From Methylocystaceae bacterium (GTDB lineage Bacteria > Pseudomonadota > Alphaproteobacteria > Rhodospirillales > Terasakiellaceae), in contig JABXIG010000003.1 in the NCBI GenBank assembly GCA_013373205.1, positions 1,157,853-1,221,852 of the forward strand: a DNA stretch of 64,000 bases, in the 5' to 3' direction. Under the pieces are notes generated by a model. The model saw only the letters and a program-made list of their open reading frames with translations, ran no database searches and had not been told where the DNA came from. Below are positions 44,803-54,552 of this stretch, piece by piece (positions within the stretch are counted from its first letter, which is position 1; every line of letters starts with the position of its first letter). The position numbers were made by a program, and so were the translations under genes.

Positions 44803-46884
44803 ATGCGCCCTGAAATACTTTTCCCTTTCTTTAAGCCCATTACCGCCCTTAAAGGGGTTGGTCCGCGGATCTCTGTGTTGATGGAAAAGATAACGGGTCC
44901 GCATATTGTCGATATCCTATGGCATCTTCCTTCTTCATATGTGGATCGCCGCTTTTCACCCAAAATTTCCGACGCGCCCGACCATACAGTGGTGACGCTG
45001 GATATCACAGTCATGAAACATTACCCGTCCAGAAACCGACGCGCCCCATACAAAATCGCCTGCTTTGATGAAACCGGCCCCATGGATCTGGTGTTTTTTA
45101 ATGCCCGTGGGGATTATTTAAAGAAACAGCTGCCCGAAGGTGAAAGACGCATCATCAGCGGTACGGTAGAACGGTTTAACGGCGTTTTGCAGATGACGCA
45201 CCCGGACCATATCGGCCTACCCGAAGAGCTTGAAACCATTCAAACCGTGGACCCTGTTTATCCTTTAACCGCAGGAGTAACCAACAAAACTATGGGCAAG
45301 GCCGTCACATCAGCCCTTGAACAGGTTGTTGATTTACCGGAATGGCTGGACCTATCTTTCAAAACAAAACAGGGCTGGGACAACTGGAAAGAATCCCTCA
45401 TCAAAGCTCACCACCCTGTTGAAGAAGAGGACTTCTTTGCCGATCATCCGGCACGTGCTCGTCTGGCCTATGATGAATTGCTGGCAAACCAGCTTGCCCT
45501 TGCCCTTGTGCGCCGCACAGTTCGCAAAGCCTCAGGACGTATTATCAAAGGTGATGGACATTTACGACAAAAGGTGCGCGATAGCTTGCCCTTTGCCCTG
45601 ACCGGATCACAGGAAGAGTCCTTAAAGGAAATAGCGGATGATATGGCCCAGCCCTTACGCATGCTCAGACTGTTACAAGGTGATGTAGGCAGTGGCAAGA
45701 CGGTTGTGGCCTTACTAACCGCACTTAATGCCATTGAAGCAGGAATGCAGGCCGTCATCATGGCCCCCACAGAAATTCTAGCCCGCCAACATATGGAAAC
45801 AATTGAACCTTTGCTGGCTGGCACAGGCATTACCCCCATCATCCTGACAGGGCGTGATAAAGGGAAAAAACGCGAAGCCATTCTGGATCAGATCAAATCT
45901 GGTAAGGCACAGCTCGCCATTGGTACCCATGCTTTATTTCAGGAAGATGTGGAATTTGACAACCTTGGTCTGGCTGTCATTGACGAACAGCACCGCTTTG
46001 GCGTCCATCAACGTCTTGCCATGGCCGGCAAAGGTCAGCATGTCGATGTGCTGGTGATGACCGCAACCCCCATCCCGCGCACCTTAATGTTGACGGCTTA
46101 TGGAGATATGGATGTTTCGCGACTGTTGGAAAAACCTGCCGGACGTAAACCTGTTGATACCCGTGTCATGGCCCTGAATAAGCTGGAAGATGTGGCCCAT
46201 GGTATTGGTCGAATGGTGTCAAAAGGTGCCCGTATCTATTGGGTTTGCCCGTTGGTGGAAGAATCAGACAAAATCGAAATTGCGGCCGCTGAAGAACGAT
46301 TTAGCCATTTAAAAAGCCTTTACGGGGATCGCGTTGGGTTGGTTCATGGCAAGATGAAACCGACTGAAAAAGATACGGTTATGGCTGCTTTTGCCCGTGG
46401 GGACATTGATGTTCTTGTCGCAACAACCGTCATTGAAGTTGGTGTCAATGTACCTGAAGCCACCGTCATGATTGTGGAACATGCAGAACGGTTCGGCTTG
46501 GCGCAACTGCATCAACTGCGTGGTCGCATCGGGCGTGGCATGGATGCATCGACGTGTATTTTGCTTTATGGCGCGCCTTTATCAGAAAATGGGCAGGCCA
46601 GGCTTAAGATCATGCGCGAAACCGAAGATGGTTTTGTCATCGCCGAAGAAGATTTACGCCTGCGCGGTGCGGGTGAAGTCTTGGGCACGCGCCAAAGCGG
46701 CCTGCCTGAATTTCGGCTTGCCCTACTACCGGCCCATGAAAATCTACTGGCTGCTGCGCGCGATGATGTCAAACTGATCTTGGAAAAAGACCCGGAATTA
46801 CAGACAGAACGGGGCCAAGCCCTTAGAACATTACTATATTTATTCGAAGAAGACGCCTGTGTAACCTATTTAAGATCAGGATGA
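44803..46884 (+). CDS. recG: ATP-dependent DNA helicase RecG
   Basis: A 693-residue fork-reversal helicase. The wedge domain is at the N-terminus (IVDILWHLPSSYVDRRF), then Walker A GDVGSGKTV, IDEQHRFG, TATPIPRTLM, and the helicase C motifs with QLRGRIGRG. I take the ATG at 44803 because the conserved sequence begins right after it; an earlier in-frame start would reach into the sdhE control region. It diverges from sdhE and mfd and converges with the DUF502 gene. Confidence 0.96.
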   Translation: MRPEILFPFFKPITALKGVGPRISVLMEKITGPHIVDILWHLPSSYVDRRFSPKISDAPDHTVVTLDITVMKHYPSRNRRAPYKIACFDETGPMDLVFFNARGDYLKKQLPEGERRIISGTVERFNGVLQMTHPDHIGLPEELETIQTVDPVYPLTAGVTNKTMGKAVTSALEQVVDLPEWLDLSFKTKQGWDNWKESLIKAHHPVEEEDFFADHPARARLAYDELLANQLALALVRRTVRKASGRIIKGDGHLRQKVRDSLPFALTGSQEESLKEIADDMAQPLRMLRLLQGDVGSGKTVVALLTALNAIEAGMQAVIMAPTEILARQHMETIEPLLAGTGITPIILTGRDKGKKREAILDQIKSGKAQLAIGTHALFQEDVEFDNLGLAVIDEQHRFGVHQRLAMAGKGQHVDVLVMTATPIPRTLMLTAYGDMDVSRLLEKPAGRKPVDTRVMALNKLEDVAHGIGRMVSKGARIYWVCPLVEESDKIEIAAAEERFSHLKSLYGDRVGLVHGKMKPTEKDTVMAAFARGDIDVLVATTVIEVGVNVPEATVMIVEHAERFGLAQLHQLRGRIGRGMDASTCILLYGAPLSENGQARLKIMRETEDGFVIAEEDLRLRGAGEVLGTRQSGLPEFRLALLPAHENLLAAARDDVKLILEKDPELQTERGQALRTLLYLFEEDACVTYLRSG

Positions 46885-46889
46885 CCTTT

Positions 46890-47669
46890 TCAAGCGTCAT
46901 TCTTATGCTTAGACAGAATAACAGGTGCCCCACCCTTTTCGCGGATGATGTCTACATCTTCATAAGTCTTGGCTGAAGTCTGCGGTTTTTGTTGTTCTTC
47001 TAACGGGCGTGTATCGGGCGGTGTGACGATTCCCCCTGAAATCACCATCTTAACGGCCTGTTCCACAGTCATGCTAAGCGGGATCAAGTCACTTTTAGGA
47101 ACAAATAACAAGAAACCCGACGTGGGGTTTGGTGTGGTCGGCAAGAAAATATTGACGCATTGTTCTTCGGTCAAATTTTGCACTTCGCCTTCGGTCGTGC
47201 CAGACACAAACCCGATGGCCCAAATACCACGCCGGGGATATTCCACCAGTACAGCTTCACGAAATGCTTGGGATTTTTGGGCCAATACCGCTTCGAAAAT
47301 TTGTTTCACCGCACTATAAATACCGCTTACAACAGGCATACGCGCCATGATGCTTTCACTGATTCGCACCAACAGTTTACCCACAAAGCCTGCTGTCAAC
47401 ATCCCCACAAGGGTCAAAACCACAACGACAATCAACAGTCCCAGCCCCGGGATACTGAAAGGCAGATAGGTTTCAGGGTTATAGGCTTTCGGGATCAAAG
47501 GCGTGACTTTTTGATCGACGAAATCAATGAACAGCCACGTCATCAAAATAGTCAGTGAAATCGGTGCAATAACCAGAATCCCCGTTAGGAAATAGGCTCT
47601 CAGCCGTCCTGCTACTGTCAGACCAACAGGTTTTGAGGGCTCGGAATCGGGAATATCTTCTAGCTTCAT
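46890..47669 (-). CDS. DUF502 family membrane protein
   Basis: A 259-residue protein with two membrane segments at about 28-50 and 75-97 (FLTGILVIAPISLTILMTWL and LGLLIVVVVLTLVGML). A conserved soluble region with MPVVSGIYSAVKQIFE and NPTSGFLLFVPKSD follows, which defines DUF502. The role is unknown. It ends five bases from the convergent recG stop. Confidence 0.9.
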   Translation of the reverse strand: MKLEDIPDSEPSKPVGLTVAGRLRAYFLTGILVIAPISLTILMTWLFIDFVDQKVTPLIPKAYNPETYLPFSIPGLGLLIVVVVLTLVGMLTAGFVGKLLVRISESIMARMPVVSGIYSAVKQIFEAVLAQKSQAFREAVLVEYPRRGIWAIGFVSGTTEGEVQNLTEEQCVNIFLPTTPNPTSGFLLFVPKSDLIPLSMTVEQAVKMVISGGIVTPPDTRPLEEQQKPQTSAKTYEDVDIIREKGGAPVILSKHKNDA

Positions 47670-47764
47670 GTTGATTTCCTAAACTGGTGATTTCACGCTG
47701 CACAAGAACGTTGAGGCATGGTATAGTTTTTATATTCAATAAAAAAGAACGAAATGTGAAAACA

Positions 47765-48007
47765 ATGCAAAATTGGGTCATTCAATATGTTTACGCCACA
47801 GACAAGGGCGAAAACGGTGTCTCTATCGTTGAAATAAAAGCCGAAAATGAAACCGAGGCCAAAAAAATTGCGGAATTAAAAGCGGTTGCCGAAGAATATA
47901 TCTTCACCGTTCATCCCCAATCAGACGAACAGTTTTTAGGCAATGTCAAGCATCAGGCCAATATAATGTCCGGCAAAGCCGACTATGTTGAAATCGAAGA
48001 AGATTAA
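47765..48007 (+). CDS. Small hypothetical protein
   Basis: An 80-residue acidic soluble protein with a beta-alpha-beta look (MQNWVIQYVYATDKGENGV and a lysine/glutamate-rich helix). I recognise no family. The ATG at 47765 is the best in-frame start, though the ribosome site is poor. Its end overlaps the convergent cyclic-nucleotide-binding gene by four bases. Codon use looks like that of the neighbours, so it is probably real. Confidence 0.6.
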   Translation: MQNWVIQYVYATDKGENGVSIVEIKAENETEAKKIAELKAVAEEYIFTVHPQSDEQFLGNVKHQANIMSGKADYVEIEED

Positions 48008-48387
48008 GACTTATATTTCGCCAGTTCCTGCCCCATACGGCGAATATTTTTAACAAAAATGTTAATCAAGCCGCGCACAAACGGGTCCGCTTTGGCAAGT
48101 TTGCTTTCAAATACATCACGGGTAATGATGACCAATGTCGTTTGTTGCACTGCACGTGCCGCCGCCATACGCGGGGAATTATCAATCAAGGCCATTTCCC
48201 CAAATATACCGCCTTTATTAATGGTGCCGAGTACAACTTCACGACCATCGATCATTTTATAGATTTCAACCATACCGCGTTCAACGATATAGGCGCGATC
48301 ACCGGGTTCTCCCTCTTTAAAAATTTTATCTCCAGCATAAAAGACCTTACGGTCAATAAAACGCTTTGCCGCCTGCCCATGCGCCAT
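48004..48387 (-). CDS. Stand-alone cyclic nucleotide-binding domain protein
   Basis: A 127-residue protein consisting of one cNMP-binding domain. The phosphate-binding cassette is GGIFGEMALIDNSPRMAAARA around residues 70-90 with the Glu and Arg that hold the cyclic phosphate. No DNA-binding part is present, so it signals by protein contact. The class III cyclase in this window could supply its ligand (inference). Confidence 0.88.
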   Translation of the reverse strand: MAHGQAAKRFIDRKVFYAGDKIFKEGEPGDRAYIVERGMVEIYKMIDGREVVLGTINKGGIFGEMALIDNSPRMAAARAVQQTTLVIITRDVFESKLAKADPFVRGLINIFVKNIRRMGQELAKYKS

Positions 48388-48502
48388 TCAAATGACCTTT
48401 CCGCACCATTGGTTGATATTTATATATATTAACGCTTTATATTAATTATGCAATCCAGTCTAATAACGCAATTGAAAAAAGTAATCATTAGCAGGTTTAC
48501 AC

Positions 48503-48946
48503 ATGCGCGAATATCCTGACAGACCTTGGGTCGCCATAGGTGTTGTCGTTCACAAAGGTGATGACATTCTTCTTATTAAACGCGCAAAAGCCCCTAACAA
48601 GGGCCGCTGGTCCCTGCCCGGTGGCGCGCAACATATTGGGGAAACACTTTTTGAAGGTGCCGCTCGCGAGGTCTTGGAAGAAACCAACACGGACGTAACA
48701 AACCTTCGCTTTATTGATTGCGTCGATTCAATTTATAAAGACGATCAAGGTAAAGTACAGTTTCATTACAGCCTGATTGAAATCTCCTGCGAATATCTGA
48801 GTGGAACACTACATGCCCAAGATGATGCAGAACAGGCACAGTGGGTGTCCTACGACAGATTATCTGAATATGACCTGCCCCAAAACACCACTGATATTAT
48901 TCGTAAGTCCTATCTCTCGCGGAATGCCTCGTTAACGGAGGAATAA
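48503..48946 (+). CDS. NUDIX hydrolase
   Basis: A 147-residue hydrolase. The Nudix box runs from GGAQHIGETLFEGAAREV into LEETNTDV, with all catalytic glutamates present. It resembles ADP-ribose or nucleotide-sugar pyrophosphatases, exact substrate unknown. The last 37 bases overlap the 3' end of the convergent HlyD-type gene. Confidence 0.9.
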   Translation: MREYPDRPWVAIGVVVHKGDDILLIKRAKAPNKGRWSLPGGAQHIGETLFEGAAREVLEETNTDVTNLRFIDCVDSIYKDDQGKVQFHYSLIEISCEYLSGTLHAQDDAEQAQWVSYDRLSEYDLPQNTTDIIRKSYLSRNASLTEE

Positions 48947-50289
48947 ACAGGTTTCAAAAGATACTGCAACAGGGTCTTTTTACCTGTTGTAACATCTGCC
49001 TGTACCGTCATACCGGGCATAATACGATTACTTTCAGGGTCATAGCCAACATAGCTGCGATCAAGCGTCACGGTGCCTTTATAATAAGGCTCTTCCTTTT
49101 CATTCATAAAGGTGGTTGCAGAGATATTTGTTAGCTCCCCGGTGATCCCGCCATAACGCGCAAAATCAAAACTGGTAATCTTGACCGTTACAGGTTGGCC
49201 CACACGCATATGGCCCACATCCCTAGTCTGGATTTTCGTTTCAACAATAAGTTCTTTATCAAGTGGCACTATTTCAGTGATGGTTGCACCAGGGGCCAAA
49301 ACCCCACCAACCGTAGTTGCCTGCAAGCCCTTAACAATCCCACGAACCGGGGCAACAACTTCCAAACGTTTTACCCGGTCATCCAACTTTGCCAAAGCTT
49401 CACGAACTTGCGCCAGCTCTGAAGTCACAGACCCCATTTCCTGCAAAGCTTCTTCTTTGGCTTTTGCGATATCCTGCTCAAGGCGGCTTTTGGCCTCTTC
49501 ATAGGCTTCAAGGGCTTTAAGCCGTTCCTGTATTAATTTATTTACATCACCGCGCGCCTGGTTAGCTTCACGTTTCAGTTCCAGATAAACGACTTTAGAT
49601 GTCAGTCCCTGTTTATAAAGCTTTTCACGCATGCGCAGTTCATCTTCAACGATACTGACCTGCTGACGCATGGTGGCTTCCTGCTCATCCATTACATCCA
49701 GTTCCGTGCGGGTTTGTTCAATCTGGTTAATAAGGACCTGACGGCTGCTGCTTTGTGCGCCTGTTTGTACATTATAAATTGTTTCCTGATCCTTCACCAT
49801 ATTTGCATATTCTTTGCCAACGATGGAAAAGTCAGGTTCACGCCCCAGACCGACTGCGCGCAGACGTTCTGCCTTTAATAGAAGCGATGCCCGACGTGCT
49901 TGCATCTGTGCACGTTCTGAATAAGCTGCGGCAGGGTCAAGACGCAATAAAATGTCGCCAGCTTCGACGATCTGGCCTTCACGTACAAGAATTTCAGAAA
50001 CAATCCCGCCTTCTAAATGTTGAATGGTCTGAACTTGACTGGACGGTACAACTTCCCCAAACGAAACGGAAACTTCATCCACTTCGGTGACGTAGGACCA
50101 CAGAATAAAGGCAACAATCACGATCCCCACTGTCATCATTCCAGCACGGATCAAGGATGAGCTTCCGGCCTCTTCCAACACAACGGATTGCGCCAGATAA
50201 CGCGTTTGGCGTGACCCGATTTTAAATTGAACCGGATGCAGCGGCTTTTCACCCTGTGCATTTGTTGTTGTAATGTCTTTACCACTCAT
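48910..50289 (-). CDS. Type I secretion periplasmic adaptor (HlyD family)
   Basis: A 459-residue membrane-fusion protein. One inner-membrane helix lies at about 47-67, then a lipoyl half-motif (IQHLEGGIVSEILVREGQ), a long coiled-coil hairpin at about 150-310 and a second lipoyl part (VVAPVRGIVKGLQATTVGG), ending with the beta-barrel domain. It joins the ABC subunits to an outer-membrane channel, not seen here. Its ATG overlaps the ABC gene stop by four bases. The 3' end overlaps the convergent NUDIX gene by 37 bases. Confidence 0.92.
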   Translation of the reverse strand: MSGKDITTTNAQGEKPLHPVQFKIGSRQTRYLAQSVVLEEAGSSSLIRAGMMTVGIVIVAFILWSYVTEVDEVSVSFGEVVPSSQVQTIQHLEGGIVSEILVREGQIVEAGDILLRLDPAAAYSERAQMQARRASLLLKAERLRAVGLGREPDFSIVGKEYANMVKDQETIYNVQTGAQSSSRQVLINQIEQTRTELDVMDEQEATMRQQVSIVEDELRMREKLYKQGLTSKVVYLELKREANQARGDVNKLIQERLKALEAYEEAKSRLEQDIAKAKEEALQEMGSVTSELAQVREALAKLDDRVKRLEVVAPVRGIVKGLQATTVGGVLAPGATITEIVPLDKELIVETKIQTRDVGHMRVGQPVTVKITSFDFARYGGITGELTNISATTFMNEKEEPYYKGTVTLDRSYVGYDPESNRIMPGMTVQADVTTGKKTLLQYLLKPVYSSVNEAFRER

Positions 50290-52481
50290 AGGAAATCTTT
50301 CGGCAAGTGGGGTTTCACATCATCGGTTGGACCATACATTTTCATATGACCATTTTCCAACCAAAGGATTTTGTCTGCAATACGTAAATGGCTCGGTCGG
50401 TGGGTAACAATGAAGCTACACACGCCTTCTTGTTTTAAAGATGCAACCGTTTTCATAAAGACCTGATCATCTTCAAAGTCAAGACCGTTGCCGGGCTCGT
50501 CAAACAGCATAATACGCGGTTTCTTAATAAAACATCTAGCCAGATTAAGTCTTTGTTGAAAACTTGTTGGCAATTGTCCGCCCGTACCTTCACCAATACG
50601 GGTCCAGAATCCTTTTGGCAGATCTTCTACATCTTTCAAGAGGTTTGCTTTCTCGCAGGCCTCAGCCACTTCTTCATCAGAGGCAGCCGGATTTGCCAGA
50701 CGTAGGTTTTGTGCAATTGTACCATAAAAGAACTGTGTCGTCTGTGGAACGTATCCGACCATTTGACGCAATTCAACCGGATCAAGCTGCCTGATATCTG
50801 TTTGATCCACACGAATACTACCAGCTTGGGGAACATACATCCCTAAAAGCAGTTTCAAAATAGTCGATTTCCCCGATCCGTTACCGCCCAAAATCGCCAA
50901 GACTTCACCTGGCTTAATATCAAAATTGACACCTACCAGAGCCGGATCCGCATCGGGGGAATAACGCAAAGACACACGACCGAATTCAATAAATCCTTCG
51001 ATTTTGCGGTTTGAATTCACCACACTGTCTTTATGTTCAGAGTTAATGTTCATCAGGTTATTGATCTGAGTGATAGAAGAACGAACCTGTTCCACCCGCG
51101 TTAAGGTCACAAACCCTTGTTGCAGCGGCCCCAACACGCGCCAGACCAGAATCATGGAGGCCACAAGCCCCCCGATGGTCATCACCCCGTCAAACACACG
51201 GAACACGCCAAATGCAATGGTTGCCACGCCCGATGAAATCATCAAAACGTGCGAAATCGTTGTCAGATGGGACGTCACCTGGGCCGACTTGAAACTCGCC
51301 ATAGATGCTTGTGCAGATAATTCGCGATATCGTGCAAGCCACGTTTCTTCTGCATTAGTATATTTGATAGCGCGCATGGAAGAAATGGTTTCAATAACCA
51401 GTTCCTGACGTTTCGATCCAAAGCGCGCTGTTGCACTAATTGCATCACGTATTACCGGTCCAAAAGCCAAAGCCACAAGCCAGAATAGAACCAGCATGAA
51501 AATTGGCACAATCGCAACGGGTCCGCCCAAAATAAAGATCACGATAACGAAGATGAAAGAGAACGGAATTTCAAACAGAACCACGGCCATCGGCCCAGTA
51601 AAGAAATCACGAACAGATTCAAAGTCCTTGATCCGTGCTACTTGGGCGCCAATAGTCGCACGTTCCGTAAATGCGGGTGGCAGGAACATGATCCGCTTAA
51701 AAACCTCGTTCCCGACAATATTGTCAATCCTTGCCCCCACAAAGGCGAAGATGCGCGTTCGAATTTTTCGAAGCACATAATCACATATAATCGCGATAGA
51801 CACACCAACCCCAAAATAGGCTAGCGTTGACATGGACCCGGTTGCGACAACCTTGTCATAGACGGCCATTACAAACAAAGGAGTTGCCAAGGCCAAAAGG
51901 TTCAACAGTAATGTCAACCCAAGGATTTGATAAACCAAGGAACGAAAGCGTTCCATGATCATCCAGAACCAGCCGATTTTTTGTTGAACAAATTTCTGTT
52001 CTTCCACATCGACGGATTTAAAGAAATAAGCGGTGCCTTTTTGCACCATCTCGTTGCCGGTTAAGGTCTTATAATCCCCTGCCCCACCATCAAAGATACG
52101 CAAACCAAAGTCGCTGCGGGCCAATGGAATATTTACGGGCCCTTTATCTGGGACAAACAGACAAGGCATCAAGCGTGGGTCGATTTTATGCAATTCAATC
52201 CGTTCTGGACGGCTTGAAAATTGCAGGTTTGCCATTACATTGCGAAAACCGGTCAAATCCAGTTCATCCGCAAAGTGCGGCATGGCTTCGGCAATATTAC
52301 GCTGCTGACCACGCCAACTTAAAGACATCAAAAGAATTTCAAGGCAGGCAGCAAAATCTGAAATTTCACGCAGGTTTGCCAACAACGGTGACTTTTGGAT
52401 CGCCTCTGCACTGGGCGAGAGGGACCTTCGTTCCGCAGGTACCTGCTGAATATCAATTTTGCCTAATGCTTCAGCCATCAT
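50286..52481 (-). CDS. Type I secretion ABC permease/ATPase with C39-like N-terminal domain and degenerate signature
   Basis: A 731-residue half-transporter. Residues about 35-155 form a C39-peptidase-like domain without the catalytic cysteine, as in RTX-adhesin exporters. Membrane helices lie between 180 and 470. In the ATPase the Walker A (GGNGSGKS at 532-539), Walker B with catalytic glutamate (IMLFDEPGNGLD at 657-668) and the switch histidine H694 are intact, but the LSGGQ signature reads LPTSF at 637-641. It overlaps the second ABC gene by eleven bases, and the two may pair. Confidence 0.88.
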   Translation of the reverse strand: MMAEALGKIDIQQVPAERRSLSPSAEAIQKSPLLANLREISDFAACLEILLMSLSWRGQQRNIAEAMPHFADELDLTGFRNVMANLQFSSRPERIELHKIDPRLMPCLFVPDKGPVNIPLARSDFGLRIFDGGAGDYKTLTGNEMVQKGTAYFFKSVDVEEQKFVQQKIGWFWMIMERFRSLVYQILGLTLLLNLLALATPLFVMAVYDKVVATGSMSTLAYFGVGVSIAIICDYVLRKIRTRIFAFVGARIDNIVGNEVFKRIMFLPPAFTERATIGAQVARIKDFESVRDFFTGPMAVVLFEIPFSFIFVIVIFILGGPVAIVPIFMLVLFWLVALAFGPVIRDAISATARFGSKRQELVIETISSMRAIKYTNAEETWLARYRELSAQASMASFKSAQVTSHLTTISHVLMISSGVATIAFGVFRVFDGVMTIGGLVASMILVWRVLGPLQQGFVTLTRVEQVRSSITQINNLMNINSEHKDSVVNSNRKIEGFIEFGRVSLRYSPDADPALVGVNFDIKPGEVLAILGGNGSGKSTILKLLLGMYVPQAGSIRVDQTDIRQLDPVELRQMVGYVPQTTQFFYGTIAQNLRLANPAASDEEVAEACEKANLLKDVEDLPKGFWTRIGEGTGGQLPTSFQQRLNLARCFIKKPRIMLFDEPGNGLDFEDDQVFMKTVASLKQEGVCSFIVTHRPSHLRIADKILWLENGHMKMYGPTDDVKPHLPKDFL

Positions 52482-54552
52482 TTTTATCCGTTTGATCTTT
52501 GGCTCTCTTTTTCAGCACAAATTTAGGCTTTGCTTCAGGTTTTACATCCTCCATTTGGGGGGGAATAACCTGAATTTTTGACTTAACTGTCTTTACCTTT
52601 TCCATCTGAGCCTCTTCGCTTTGCTCAGTAGTAGAACGCCCCGCCACACTCTTGACGCCCCGCGATTGCGTTTTAGGTTGCTGCACAACAGGCTGCTGCG
52701 CACGCGCATCTAAGTTTTGTGGCGCACGTGGCGCTTGTTTAGACTGTTGTGGTTGTGACGGCGGTGCATTAACAGGCTTTGATGGTTGCTGCTCTTCGGG
52801 TTTTGCCGGACCAACCTGTTTCAACGGTTGCTGTCCGACAGGAGGAACCGGTGCTGCTTGTGGTTTGGATTGTTCAGGTGGACGTTTAACCAATTGCCCA
52901 TCGTTCAAGTCATAAACTTCATCAGCCATTCTTAATAAAGACGGACGGTGCGACACCAAGATCAAGGTGCGCTTGCCGCGTGCCTGTTCAAGAAATTCCG
53001 TCAATACACGATCACCGGCACTATCCATCGCCGCGTTGGCTTCATCAAACAATAAGACAACTGGATCTGTCATTAGAGCGCGCGCAATAGCAACACGTTG
53101 CTTAATCCCACGCGGCAAAGAATCATAAGCCCCATTGCCCACATGTGTATCATAGCCCAATGGCATGCGCGCAACCACATCATCCAAACCTAACAAACGG
53201 GCCATACGCAGTGCTTTATCTTCCAATTCGGGCTTAAACATGGTTAGGTTTTCAAGGATAGTGCCGTTAAACAAAACCCCATGCTGTGGCAGGTAGGCAA
53301 TTTTTCGCCGAACGCTGGACGGATCAAGTTCGCTTAAATCCTGACCATCGATCAAGACTTGTCCTTGTGAAGCCCGCATGGCCCCCGTCATGATATAGAG
53401 TAAAGAACTTTTCCCGCTGGCATTACCACCGGAAATCCCGATAATCTGACCGGGTTCTACCTTTAAATTCACATTGCTGAATAAAGGGGGTTGATCTTCA
53501 TTAAATTGTAAAGCAACATCGCGCAATTCAATGCGGCCTGAATATTCAGTTCCGATCGCTGGCAGGTTGCCTTCGGTTTCAGGTTGCAGTTCAAAAATTT
53601 CGCGCAGTTTACCACGGGCCAGCTGGATAGACTGAAACCGTGCCCAGATACCAACAGCGCGTTGAAGCGGCTGCATGGCACGGCCAGACAACATGGTGCA
53701 AGCCGCAAGCCCCCCAACAGTCAATTCATTATCAATGACAAAAGTACTACCAAAGCCAACCACGGTGAACATGGTAAGCTGTGAAAACAGCGCCCCTAGC
53801 CCCATGGCCGTGGAACTGTGACGTGTGACATCATAATCGGTCTTGGCGCATGCTTCTTGCAAACGTTCATAACGGCGCAGCATCTGTGTTTCCATTGCCA
53901 TTGACTTCAAGGTGTGAATGCCACTTAGAACCTCAATAATGAAGTTAAAGCGGCGTTCATCCGCCTGCATTCGTTCAGCCAAAGCACCACGTAGCTTCTT
54001 ACCAACCTGCATGGCACTGATCGCAAACAATGCAATAATGACAATAGGGACAAAAACAAGACTTCCTGCCAGATAGCTAATCAACATCAAAAAGATGAAT
54101 GCAAATGGCAGGTCAAACAAAGTCATAATGGCTTGGCCTGCGTAAAATTCTTTCAAAGTCCCCAGCGAACCAATTCGTTCAAGATGGACACCCGAACCTT
54201 CTTTTTCAAAATCGTTTACACTGGTTGAGAGCACACGTTCGATAGCTGCACATCCAGCCATATGTTCAAAACGTGCGCCGACCCATCCACTTAAATAAGA
54301 ACGCCCAATGCGCAAAGCAGCTTCCAACAACAACGCAATCGCAATCCCCCCAATAAGCATTGCAAGCGTATTGAAGGAACTATTCGGCAAAATACGGTCA
54401 TAAATTTGCAGCAACGACAAGGGCATTGCGAGTGACAGCAAATTGATAAATAAAGATGCCATCAGCATATCAAACATGCCAAAGGGGATCTTGGAGCTTT
54501 TACCCAATCGATCTAACCAGTCGATTTTTTTATCTTTGCTACTTTCAAACAT
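52471..54552 (-). CDS. Type I secretion ABC permease/ATPase without C39 domain, with a long Pro/Gln-rich tail
   Basis: A 693-residue half-transporter. Helices lie between about 25 and 300. Walker A is GGNASGKS at 375-382, Walker B LLFDEANAAMD at 500-510, H535 is the switch histidine, and the signature reads LPRGI at 479-483 in place of LSGGQ. Residues 558-693 form a low-complexity tail rich in Pro, Gln and Lys, predicted disordered and cytoplasmic. It is the first gene of the secretion operon and precedes the C39-bearing ABC gene. Substrate: no RTX or repeat adhesin gene is nearby. Confidence 0.87.
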   Translation of the reverse strand: MFESSKDKKIDWLDRLGKSSKIPFGMFDMLMASLFINLLSLAMPLSLLQIYDRILPNSSFNTLAMLIGGIAIALLLEAALRIGRSYLSGWVGARFEHMAGCAAIERVLSTSVNDFEKEGSGVHLERIGSLGTLKEFYAGQAIMTLFDLPFAFIFLMLISYLAGSLVFVPIVIIALFAISAMQVGKKLRGALAERMQADERRFNFIIEVLSGIHTLKSMAMETQMLRRYERLQEACAKTDYDVTRHSSTAMGLGALFSQLTMFTVVGFGSTFVIDNELTVGGLAACTMLSGRAMQPLQRAVGIWARFQSIQLARGKLREIFELQPETEGNLPAIGTEYSGRIELRDVALQFNEDQPPLFSNVNLKVEPGQIIGISGGNASGKSSLLYIMTGAMRASQGQVLIDGQDLSELDPSSVRRKIAYLPQHGVLFNGTILENLTMFKPELEDKALRMARLLGLDDVVARMPLGYDTHVGNGAYDSLPRGIKQRVAIARALMTDPVVLLFDEANAAMDSAGDRVLTEFLEQARGKRTLILVSHRPSLLRMADEVYDLNDGQLVKRPPEQSKPQAAPVPPVGQQPLKQVGPAKPEEQQPSKPVNAPPSQPQQSKQAPRAPQNLDARAQQPVVQQPKTQSRGVKSVAGRSTTEQSEEAQMEKVKTVKSKIQVIPPQMEDVKPEAKPKFVLKKRAKDQTDKNDG

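Noticed and set aside
52652-52915. Plus-strand frame of 87 codons very rich in cysteine and glycine
   Set aside because: It is the antisense of the Pro/Gln-rich tail of the ABC gene; CAG/CCA-type codons read backwards give Cys and Gly. No ribosome site or promoter.
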